Assembly (NCBI GenBank): GCA_003008705.1
Contig: PDUO01000066.1
Coordinates: forward strand, 152,307-216,306
Origin: Pezicula radicicola
Lineage: Eukaryota > Ascomycota > Leotiomycetes > Helotiales > Dermateaceae
Direction: 5' to 3'
DNA: 64,000 bases
Within the stretch, counting starts at the first letter, position 1, and the number at the start of each line of letters is the position of its first letter. Made by a program: the position numbers and the translations under genes. The notes under the pieces are model-generated. The model searched no databases, had not been told where the DNA came from, and worked only from the letters and a program-made list of their open reading frames with translations. Of the stretch, positions 47,681 to 58,440 are shown piece after piece.

Positions 47681-48916
47681 TTGTCGAAGAAGCGGATTAT
47701 ATTTCTATATAGGAAGAATCTATTTAGACGTACGCAGGTGATATCGTCGCCGGAGTCCCTACACGAAGAGGGGAAGGCTAACGAGAAGGTAAGGTCGAGT
47801 GAGGTAGTCCTATCCCTTCTTTTGACTCGATATCGAACCAGTATAGATAAGAAAGAACTCGAATACTTTTACTCCATTGGCCATGATATAGGGTAGGTTG
47901 ATGGTTCGAATTTAACTAAAACCGAAGAAGAGATTTTTATTATTAGAACGTCTAAAGACGGACAGTCTTTACTGGCTTACGCTGTGGCTAATAGACTTGT
48001 TGAAGCTACTAAGCACCTTCTTAAATCAACTCAGTGGATGGCAAAGGACGTACACTGTTAATAGAGGCTTTGCTGTGGGATTATGTCCGAATCGTCGATA
48101 TAGTGATCAAAGCTAGAGCGGACAGGAGTACTATAGATTGATATGGTATGACGGCAGCAGACCTTGTTGATGAGTCTGAACGGAATGACGAAGAGAGGTA
48201 TAAGCGGTATATCTAGTACTCAGAGGATCTATACATCAAGAAACGACGCCGAGGGCTTATTAGATGCCTGCTTGAGCACAAAGAATTACTACCATCTGCA
48301 AAGACTGTCCCTGTCTATGATCTTGTTGATGTATATTCTACAAGTCTCTTACTGCTGGTACCATATCGTTTGTAATACCGACACAGGTATCCAGATCGCA
48401 AAACATGAAAAGACTGCCGCATTTTTGTATCGTGGAACTCCATTTCCCGTGGTAGCCGCCCTGAGTGGTCGGACTGGTTCTGGCTACCAGGAGTTTCTTG
48501 ATCCCGAAGCCAGCTTTGAAAGACTTGATACTGCTTACTGGATGCCTAGAGTCCTAGAAATTGCTAAAGCGGTTGGCTTTACGTTCAAAAGGCATAGCTA
48601 CGATGAAGAGGGTGTACCAGGGAGTTACTATGCCGGACATACTGAGCCTCAATTGATGTACTTTTTCATAGAAAGAAACTACATCTTTCGAGACTCCGAT
48701 GAAGGAGACAACGTCGAGGATGATTTCATCCAGCTTTTCCTACTCCAGGAGAGAAAACGCCAGACACAGATAATTCTAAGCAACTCGCCATGTTCCTCTT
48801 GCAGTGAATTTGCACAATAGGTCATGTCTCGACTAAAGATCGAGTTCGACTTCAAGACGATCGAGGTTAGGAAAAGGTTTACAGTGCAGGATGATAGCGA
48901 TGCGATTTCACGGTGA
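47681..48916 (+). pseudogene. Ankyrin segment plus deaminase-fold-like C-terminal domain, broken
   Basis: This follows the CorA-like part on the same strand after about 60 nt, so it may be the C-terminal half of the same gene. The first part (47,681-47,895) is basic. Two ankyrin-like units follow (KDGQSLLAYAVANRLVEA; then, in a shifted frame, KGRTLLIEALLWDYVRIVDI and YGMTAADLVDESE). A probable 64-nt intron near 48,331-48,394 leads to an alpha/beta region with RGTPFPVVAALSGR, then AGHTEPQLMYFFI and NSPCSSC. The H-x-E plus P-C-x-x-C arrangement is the zinc and catalytic signature of the cytidine-deaminase superfamily, including toxin-derived deaminases that occur in fungi. A TAG after SEFAQ (about 48,818) precedes a further strand-like segment to the TGA at 48,914. 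I see the motifs; the assignment to a deaminase is by pattern and needs a profile search. Confidence 0.55.
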
Positions 48917-49105
48917 AGGTAGCGACATGATGTGTTTATCGTTGGAGGAATAGTGATTTTGGGACTGGCCTGTGCCTCGACGGGGTTACGGGGCCAAGCA
49001 GGTTTAGGGAATAATGTCTCTCAATGAAGGACCAAGTCAAGCAAGTTGTCAGAATAAGAGGATGTCTAAGGTCAAAGTGTACGAAAAGAATCTGATTAAA
49101 AAATT

Positions 49106-50418
49106 CTACATAGCATTTCTATATATTACACGCCGGAAGAACGTCGCTGCATCCTTACTCGTTGCGTCAGGTCCCCACTTCCAGAATCGAGAGGCATCGG
49201 TACAGCTGTGGTTTCTTTCTGCTCCGTTTTCCTTTTTCTGTAGTAAACCCACATTGTCAGACGCATATCCGTGTATTTCTCTGGCTCCTCCACTACTCAA
49301 TGTGTTCCCCATGCCATCTTTCAGCCCGCGTGCTGCGTCTCCTAGCTCAGTCTCCGGGTTATTCCCCTTTTCTAGCCTATGGGGTGCCTCTTTCCCTCTA
49401 AGCGGCTCATGTAGCAATCCTTCCGCATCCTCAATATCACTTTGATCACTTATGTCTGAACTATCACCTCCACCAAGATCTAATTCTTCACTGTAGACAT
49501 CCTGCAATTCACGTAATGCGTCTCGAATCTCAGAAGGGATTCCTGAAAGATTGAGTTTGCGCAGCATGAGCACAGCACGCTGCAGAGATGCCATAGGTGA
49601 GCCCGTCCACGATTTCGTCCCACCATACTCGCTGAGACCGGGCCGAAATGGAACGCGCCCTGGGTATTGTGGGAGGAAATCATGGATCACAATCCGAGTA
49701 TACAATCCTCCCAATTCGGCGCCTTGTACGCCGTTATTCATCTGGTGATCCTGGTATGTCTGTGCTGTAGGACATATTCGCGCAGGAATCGTTCCCGTAC
49801 GGCGACCGATTGTGCGGCGACGCTTCTGGTCTTGCCGTTCGAAGTTCAGAAAATAGTTCAGGTCGGTTGGGAGGAAGAAGAATGCCGATTTGTAGACATG
49901 GTCAAAGTTCGTATGACAAGTTCCGCAAAGAGCGATGGCATTTTGTAGGCTTTGCTTCTCCTGGAAATCAATCAGACCATCTGCGAGGGCTTCTTGAAAC
50001 TGAAAGCAGTCAGAGAACGTTCACACTTTCCCTCCTCAGAACTACACTACAGAAGATTACTCACAGTATTGTCCCTACTGCCTATAACATGGCAGATGTC
50101 TGCGGGGCTTGCTCCGCAATGCCAGCACTGATTGTTGTGCTGTTCCCTCACCTGTGCCTTGGTATTGTTGTTGAAGTCGGATGTACTAGATGCTCGAGTC
50201 CCGGGGGGACGACCTACATCACTGCCATCATCTGCGACCCTGCGTTTTCTTTTCGAGCTTCTTGAAGATGAAGTTCCTGATGAACTGTCGGCCTGGGATC
50301 GTTGAGGGGCTGGGAGGAGGGCTTGTGGTGGGGGAGGGTATACCGGTATTGCAGGGCGGCTTTGTAGGGGGGCAAGAGGCTCGGGGGGGGCGATATCAGA
50401 TTGATCTGGAAGATCCAT
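49106..50418 (-). CDS. HNH endonuclease domain protein, two exons, intact
   Basis: The product would be about 415 residues with an HNH nuclease fold like that of many fungal HNH_2 proteins. Exon 1 (50,418-50,065) starts MDLPDQSDIAPPEPLAPLQS, is Pro/Ser-rich, has a basic KRKRR stretch (a possible nuclear signal) and ends in CWHCGASPADICHVIGSRDN. The 65-nt intron (50,064-50,000) has a GTGAGT donor and TTTCAG acceptor and splices in phase 0. Exon 2 begins FQEALADGLIDF and contains IALCGTCHTNFDH, completing the paired CxxC and His positions, then a GGLYTRI region, a SGIPSEIRDALRELQDV helix and an acidic Ser/Asp tail. No stop or frame change is present. It lies opposite in strand to the broken immune-like genes on both sides. 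Fungal HNH proteins of this kind are common and mostly uncharacterised. Confidence 0.85.
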
Positions 50419-51082
50419 ACATACGGCGCTGACTTGTTTTGTCCGATATGCGTTGGGGTCTGCGTTGGGTCTGGTCTACGTTGGGTGTTAGGTGGTGTGA
50501 GGTGTGTTTGGAATGGATGCCATCCTCATGAGCTAGCCCAGCCACACCGAATTTCGCAAGTGTCAGCCTTAAATCCTCAGGCAGTCATCCGCTTTTGACG
50601 CTTACCCCACCAAGCAGCGATTAAATCACAGAGTATTTAAACTAAAATCGGGTTTCCCTTCTTATTATATTAAAATAAAACTTATAATAAATTGATTAGT
50701 AAATATCTCTTTATTAATATAATATAATAAGAATAATTGTTGGAACATTTGATTTCCCATATCACGTGGTGTATTATGTAATCGCACTAGCAACTCGCTG
50801 GGCTAATAAGAGGCCGCGCTCAACTGGGCCGGGCCGCACTACTAGCCTAATTGGGACTAGTCGTTGTAGACAGACGAGTATAGCTAGACTACTACTCTAC
50901 TAGAGAGTAGGAATCAACAACGATTTATACCACCACGAAGAACCAGAGAAAGAGATCAATTGCAATTGATGGAGCGAACCGACAATAATTTATAACAAAT
51001 AATATAAGATGAATTTCTTAGTTAATTATTAACTAATAATTTAACCTTTATTCGTGTAAGTATATTTATTATTCGAGAATAC
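50419..51082. other. Spacer between HNH gene and Copia element, repeat relics
   Basis: No gene is seen. A perfect 14-bp inverted repeat is annotated separately. From about 50,739 (TGTTGGAACATTT) the sequence resembles the start of another LTR, but I cannot find a partner. Confidence 0.4.
50659..50733. repeat. AT-rich inverted repeat, 14-bp perfect arms
   Basis: TTCTTATTATATTA at 50,659-50,672 is the exact reverse complement of 50,720-50,733. It may be a MITE-like relic, but in AT-rich DNA such arms have lower significance. Confidence 0.6.
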
Positions 51083-51354
51083 TGTCGGTTTAGTCAATAA
51101 ACCGATATAATGGTGTATATAATAGCTTCCCAAACCTACAACGGGCAACCAGTTAGTATATCACTAATGGGTACTCTTGTTGTATGGTTTCATGGGGTTG
51201 GTTATATCAAGAGAAGAAGAAGAAGAAGAAGCTATTTAAGTTCTACCCGATAGTACACGGACGGTGAGCCCGATTAGATCAACCACCTTCCTAATCAAGA
51301 ACTTCACTTACTCCTCCAACTTCACCTATATAGTCTAAAATCGATATATTAACA
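51083..51354 (-). repeat. Copia LTR (left copy)
   Basis: It starts TGTCGG and ends TTAACA, 272 bp. It aligns gaplessly with 56,795-57,066, and all differences I found are C/T or G/A. Confidence 0.93.
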
Positions 51355-54300
51355 CTAGGGTAACTTCGAAATCAATTAACTAGGTTAAATCGATTCGTCT
51401 AAGTTCCTATATATCTCTTATATTAATCATTATATCTACAATCCCACTAGTCCATCGTTGTCTTATAGCTAGTCTATAGCTAGTCCACCACTAGTTCCCT
51501 TCTTATCTATATTGTTTATCCTATCGACCCATCCTATTATTTCTAGTTAAATATAGTTTAAATTAATCAATTTAGTAAGTATATCACAAGCTTTATTCCC
51601 CTTCGTCATAGCGTCGGCCGGGTTATAGTTGCCATTGATCCACTGAATTTCTATAATTTCTCTTCTTTCGTAGGCTTGACGAAGGCTCATAATATCAATC
51701 ATAAGGCGCTTTTCTTACATAGTTCCTAGCCTAACGAGGTAGTTGTAAAGTGATTTCAAGTTAGTTAGTAATACTAGGGTAACTTAAGTATTAAAAACCT
51801 TATTGATAGTTGACTTAATTACAATAGTAATATCGAAACCATGGGTTATACTATATAGTTCTACAACTAAAATACTTCTTATAACTCTTTTATATTTAGT
51901 GGATAACCAGTAGATAATATTAGCCTTGTTTATTATATCCGTAAGTATAATTATAAAACTGATTTAAGAAGAAAGGTCAGTGTTATTCACGAATAAGGCG
52001 TCTATAAAAATCATTAATTTAAGGGTCTTAATATCGAGTTTAATAAATTTCAGGCCTCTAGTGGTATTTTCCAATTACCACTTGATTCATTGATTTAGTA
52101 CTTTTATATCTGATACCTTAGGATCAACTACCTAGGCAGCGAAAGATAAATCGAAAGTAGCTTCTAGTTGATAGACTAATGTAATATAAGTACCGCGAGC
52201 TCGCTACACTATATACTGGTCCTTTGGTATAAGTACTAATTAAATAATTCCTCTAGTACTTATTGATGTAGATACAGTGAGTTGGATCTATCTAAGGTTT
52301 TTATACTAATACTCTTGTATAAGTATAATACTTTTATCAGGTAATAATTGAATTAAACTACCATTGAATTTAAATAGGTTCTCGATAGTTAGTTTCTCTT
52401 ACTCTTTGGATAAGAATTTAGCTTTTTATAATTCGACTTCTTCTACTAAAGTAAAGTCATTATCTGTGAGTAGTAGAGTATCGTCGGTTTATAACCCGAC
52501 AATACCAAAACCAGAGTTATTATTACTTAAAAGAAGATATAGATTATATATAGATACTTCCATTCCGACCTTAGTAATATAGTGGCCATGATATATATTA
52601 TACCAGTGGTTTCCTACTTCTAGAACTCTATACAATGGTTTCATAACTTTTAGGATAAGATCATCGTCTAGTCCAAGTATAATCCATAACTCACTTAGTG
52701 GCTTTATATAAAAGTCTCGAACTAGTATCATAAGAGATTATATATAAGCTTGTGAAATATTATATAAGTAAAGGTTGGTTTTATCTATTATTATAGCGAG
52801 GTAAATAATAAGTCGTTGACTAGCTCATTGAATAATAGGTAATTATATTAAGATAAGATCTTTCCTAGTATTATTATATACCTAGACTACTAGTCTTGAC
52901 TTCTCGAAAGTATTACTAGTACCTTTATATTTGATTTCATCGATGAATCAGGAGTTGAATAGATAAGTTCCTAGAGGGATAGTATTTATCTTAATAATCT
53001 TAAAGACTCCTTTTTCGAGTAATCTATTGATCTCTTTTCATCGTGAAGTAGTAAATTAGGGTTCGTGAGGGTTTATAGAAGGTTTATCTTCTTATAGAAA
53101 TATAGTAATATCTACTATTCCGGTAAGTATAGGGTATTTACATAGTCTACCTTAATCTCTTTTTAGTTATTGTTGTACCGGTAGTTCTCTAGTAGGGGTT
53201 AAGTTATAAATAGGTTCTTTCTATAGTTACCCTCTCCCTTATTATAGTAGTTATTACTCAATAATATTTCCTGGGGTAACTTAATTTAATATAACTTAGG
53301 TTAGAGAAACTTAGTCTAGTATAACTTTATCTATACTATTTCGTGGTATAACTTTATTACAAGAAATTTCGTCTTGGGTAGTTTCATAATAGGTAGTTTT
53401 ATCGGTGATTTCATGGTTAGTTTCTCCTCCTGTGTAATATAGTTTCACTATCATGGATCAGAATAATATTGGTCCATAGGGTAATAACAATGTATATATT
53501 TCTCCTTCAATTATCATAAGTTTATAAGGTCCTTCCTAGCTCCTACTCTATCTAGTATTTCCCTCTCTCTATACTATAATAGGTGATTCCAGCGGTAAGT
53601 CATGGATCACGGTTGTCTAGGGTCCATTGTATATATTTAGGGCGTCATTGACTTATCACTCAGCTCTTAGTTTCTGAATCTCATTCATGGCTTTCTTAAT
53701 TATATTAACTCGCTGGGTTATTGAATAAGATAGTATATCTGTTTCCGACATTTATAGATAAGCTCCAAAGACAAGAAGTATTGGAACTAAACTATCTAGG
53801 CCAGTGGTATCATTGATAGCTTTGAAAGCTATTTATAAAACTATATCCTTGTCAAGGTCTAGTAATTCAACTATAATAATCTAGTAGACTCGTCGAATTA
53901 GTCTATAATATCTCTCAACTATACTAATCGAATTATATACTTCTACAGGGATTCCCTTTATAGTAGTACCTATTATAATTATATATTACCTGAATTCCTT
54001 ACTGATGAAGTTCTTCCTGGTATCGTGGACAATGAGGTTAAGTAGTCTAAGGTAAGTATTAATCCAGTAAGTCTGTAAAACATCCTATATATATTTTACA
54101 CTAATGTTTTATAGAAACCTTTCTACTTGAAAGTATATAGCTTCGTCGATAATATATAAGACCAGGTTATTATTGATATATATAATATCAATAATAATTA
54201 TATAATTAAAATCAATATCATCACGAAGTATAAATCTAAATCTCTCTAGGGACTTCCTAAATTTCTAACAATAGTGATAATACTTTATAAGGTACTCAAG

Positions 54301-56794
54301 GCTTTTCTTCTCTATATTATAGCCAGAGCGCTCAAGTAGTTTATAGAGTCTTTTAGTTGTAGGGTACCTAAATCATCGGTATAATCGATATAATTCGGTA
54401 TCTATTAGGTAATATAGATTAAGGTTAAATGATTCAGTAATAAATAACTAAAGTACTAAGTCCTATAAGAGAAATAGGTGACTATAACATCGTACTACTA
54501 GTACTAAAACATTCTTCCCGACTAGGGTATTTTTAATATTATTGAAGTAGACTTATAATTCATCTATATCTTTAAGGTAAAGTAGAAACGGTGTATCAGC
54601 CTCTACAACATAGAACTCTACTTTTCCTACCAGTATAGTAACCTATACAAAACCAATAGAAGATATAGTTCTAATACCGAATTATATATTAATCATTCCT
54701 TTCATTGTTGGATCAAAGACAATAGTATCATCAAGTTTCCGGAGTACTTGGTATTAACCATAGCCAGTAGTAGATCTATATAAAGCTCCGGTATCGATCA
54801 TAATACCGATAAAGGTTCTCTCAGTATATCATGAAGTTACTAAGGTCTTGTATATAAATAGATCTATATTATATAGCTTCATTGGTTCTTGATTTCCCCC
54901 GGCGATTAGGTTAAGTACCGAGCTAGCTTAGGTTGAATAAATAAAGGCTTTATTAACTAATATTACTATCATTAATTCTACTTCTTTTAACTAAAAATCA
55001 CTAAGAGTAGTTTAATAGTACTAAGTAACTAGATTTTTCCGTAGTAGTTACTGGGGTATCAGAGAGGTCTTGTATATTAATATCGATATCTAATTCATTT
55101 ATAGATTCGTTAATATCATCATTGGTATTACTTCCTTTGTAATCGATGATGTATTGGTGGAAGGTTCTCTCTGACCGTTGTGGATAGTCCTACTCCCATT
55201 GACTATATGATTTATCTCTTTCTTCTTGGGAGTAGTTATGAGAATAGTAGTCTTCTTTACTATATATAAAATACTTGAACTTATATATATCGTAGCTAGA
55301 TCTCTATGATCTTTGGGATTAGTTATTAGGGTAACGGGGTTATATACAAAACTAGTTTTAGTTATAGCTTTGATTATTCTAGTAATATCGCTGGTCTATA
55401 AAGTAAGCTTTTATTTTAAGTTCCTTTTCCTTGTTATATACAATAATACTTGATTGGAGCTTACTAACTAAGTTACCGAAGTTTTCTGGTAGGTCTAAGA
55501 TTATATAACGATAAGTTGATATTCTCTGGTAAGTTATAACCAATTTATTGTAAAGAAAGGTGTTTATCTAGAGGTCTTAGCTTAGTCTATTCTTGAGGTT
55601 ATATAGTTTATTGATGAGGATCTGAAGGTATTCCTAGGTACCTTTTCTAGGGTTCTTTTATATAATACCCGATAGTAAGGTATTATTCTATATACCTAGG
55701 TTCTTCCGGTAATATCCGGGTCCTTCAAAGAAATTACAGAAGTAGTTATAAGTAGAATCGAATGGCTTTGAGCTTAGCTTGTAGTTATAATAGTTATCCT
55801 GAGTTATTCCCTTCAATATAGTTGGAAATACTTTTATATATCCTTATCGTGGTAGTCCTACCCGTTGATAGATATTGTAGAATATCCTTAGCTTATAGTT
55901 GAAGCTATCGTTTACTCTACTATACTTCCTGTCATCTATATATAGTTTCATAACTATTATAACTTCCTTCCTATAGGTGGCCGTTGACTCTTCTGTTACT
56001 TAAGTATAGATTAGGCTTAGCTTATTCACTAGTGGCTCATGGGTTATTGATGGCTCCCTGGTTATAGTTGGTGTTCTTTGATTTATACTTATATCTCGAG
56101 ATATAAATATTATCTTATAACAGGGATATATTTTATACCTTGGCGAGGCCTCGTTCCTTGATGGGTAGAGTAGTAGTACCTGTACTAGTGCCTCGTGGGT
56201 TGTCTAAGTAGGTTACAAAGGTTGAGTATTATAACTATATTGAATTTAAGGAGGTTGAATTTATCTTGGTTGATATCTTTCTTGTAGCTTATGATACAGG
56301 ACCCTCTCCTGTAATATAAATGATCTTATCTCTTCGACTAGGTTGTAAGTCGCCATGATATTACTATCGGTCTATTCGTGTTGGTCTTCTTCCGTTAGGG
56401 TAGTTATAAGTATATCGGCCAGTGTGGTATTCTTTCTATTTACTAGGACGTAGACTCCTCTTGCCTATAGTTAAGTCCTTATATCCTGAAGTTACCAAGT
56501 CTTGAGTTTATTGAATATATCCTTCGTGAAGTACTAGAAGTTATCTCGAAAGAGTTCCCAGAGATCGACGTCGACTTTATTATATAGTTCATACTCATGG
56601 AACTTCGTAGCAGTATATTCCTGAATATTCTTATCTATAGTCTTGTTAAGATTGATCCTATCCTCCTATTAGTTGATCTTCTTGATCTAGTCTGAAGAAG
56701 ATACCATTGTTATCTTATAGTAGTTAGGTAATAGGTAGGTAATGAGTATACTTTTCGTAACTCGATTTACTTGATCTGTATATCTATTGATTAG

Positions 56795-57066
56795 TGTCGG
56801 TTTAGTCAATAAACCGATATAATAGTATATATAATAGCTTCCTAAACCTACAACGGGCAACCAGTTAGTATATCACTAATAGGTACTCTTGTTGTATAGT
56901 TTCATAGGGTTGGTTATATCAAGAGAAGAAGAAGAAGAAGAAGCTATTTAAGTTTTACCTGACAGTACACGGACAGTGAGCCCGATTAGATCGACCGCCT
57001 TCCTAATCAAGAACTTCACTTACTCCTCCAACTTCACCTATATAGTCTGAAATTGATATATCAACA
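56795..57066 (-). repeat. Copia LTR (right copy)
   Basis: It starts TGTCGG and ends ATCAACA, 272 bp, and is followed by AATAC, the target duplicate of 51,078-51,082. On the minus strand this is the 5' LTR. Confidence 0.93.
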
Positions 57067-57071
57067 AATAC

Positions 57072-58440
57072 TTATAATTATCTTTTATTATTATTATATA
57101 ACCTTAGGAAAGAAGCATAGTAAAACACCTCTATAGTAGCATCGTCGTCTCTTATTCGCAAGTGATTAGCGAGATTGCTCGTCTATCTTTCCAACTTAGC
57201 TTCGTCTCTCTTGATAGAGTAATCGAGTATCTATAGGTGAGAAAGATTTAGGATATAATATATCTGTTAAACCTGTAGCCACGAGCTCTTCTCTTGTTGC
57301 TATAAATTTACACAGCCAAATAGCTGGTTCTTTAGTTTATACAACCTCTGCTACCAGGTGCGGGGCTAAAATTAGTTGGTGTTTGTACCTACTAACTCTT
57401 TAATATCGACGTACATTAATTAGTGTCGCAGTGTAGTAGCTTATCTTATAGATCGCATTTCAACCTCAATCACACCGTGCTAGCTACAATGGTAACTGTA
57501 GCAGGGTGTTTTAAGTAGTAATTCAGAGACCCCCTATATACTTACTATTCACTAATATTTTCATTAAATTTGAACATATCTTCGATGGATGCCTAGATTG
57601 GTTCCGTGTATAGGTAGTTCTCCGCAGGCTATATTTTAAAACTCCCTTTCCTAACGCACTTGTTATAGTACCCCTCAGCTTGATTTTCTATCACATAAAT
57701 CTCATCCCGGAGTGTTCGACAGCTCTCACCTTATGTCGTCGCGCACTACAACTACTATCTCCACTAAGGTAGCAACTACTGCGAAATTATCTTTACCTAC
57801 TATACCTCCTTGTCGGTGGCAACAACCGGAACTTTCTATCGGGGCACTATATTAATCCCTGAATGTTCTAGGTATATAAAAATGTTGGCCACTTACAGAC
57901 AAAAGAACAGCTCATCTTGTATGGAATAATGTATATAAAGCTATTATAACCCTCCTCGAAGATCAATTCGAGCATTTAGATGCCTGCGATTCGGATCTGA
58001 TGGTAGAGATATTTATGGTCGGGCGTAAAGCAAGGACTTCCAGTCCTACTAATAGAGTTAAATCTTTATCCCCCCGAGGCGCGAAGCTAATTGACTCTGG
58101 ATCTTAAGGTTACTTAAGTTATGCAAATAGGTACCTAGATACTTCACTGAGATGCTTAACGACACAACTCCTTGCTCTTATTGTTTGTCGATCCGACTCT
58201 AGAACTTTAAAGGCTCTCTTAACTCCTCTATACAAGTGTTTTATGCAAGTGTATCTGCGGGGCATTAAGAGCGTAAGATATCTATATCTATCGTAAACCG
58301 ACTACTGCACCTCCTCTCTTTAGGTAGTTCGTTCCATCTACACTACATTCGATCCCTTTACAACTACTAATAGCTTCTAGATAGAAAGAGAGTACAAGGT
58401 CTCTCTAGTATTATACGACACCTTATAGGGAACATCAATA
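57072..58440. other. Unreadable, mutated stretch upstream of the patatin-NACHT remnant
   Basis: No gene can be followed. It is AT-rich with scattered codon-like pieces, and the N-terminus of the patatin gene may lie in its last part. I see no terminal repeats that would define an element. Confidence 0.4.

Larger units (their letters stand above)
51083..57066 (-). mobile_element. Ty1/Copia LTR retrotransposon, full length, RIP-degraded
   Basis: The 5,984-bp element has two 272-bp LTRs and a 5-bp target duplication, AATAC (51,078-51,082 and 57,067-57,071). It is transcribed leftwards. The gag-like region lies at about 56,700-55,500, the integrase at about 54,400-53,700, and the reverse transcriptase and RNase H at about 52,760-51,590. 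The reverse transcriptase contains KPLSELWIILGLDDD and KPLYRVLEVGNHWYN; the RNase H end has EKRLMIDIMSLRQ and NYNPADAMTKG, typical of fungal Copia. Stops fill all frames and the A+T content is high, so it cannot encode its proteins now. No intact priming site was readable. Confidence 0.93.

Noticed and set aside
47900..47925. tRNA T-loop-like GGTTCGAAT
   Set aside because: No acceptor stem or anticodon arm could be folded around it, and it lies within the ankyrin-like reading frame.
49162..49445. Plus-strand frames opposite the HNH gene
   Set aside because: They are antisense to an intact, spliced HNH gene with clear motifs.
50739..51082. A second LTR starting TGTTGGAACA
   Set aside because: It has an LTR-like start, but no partner copy or target duplication is present in the window.
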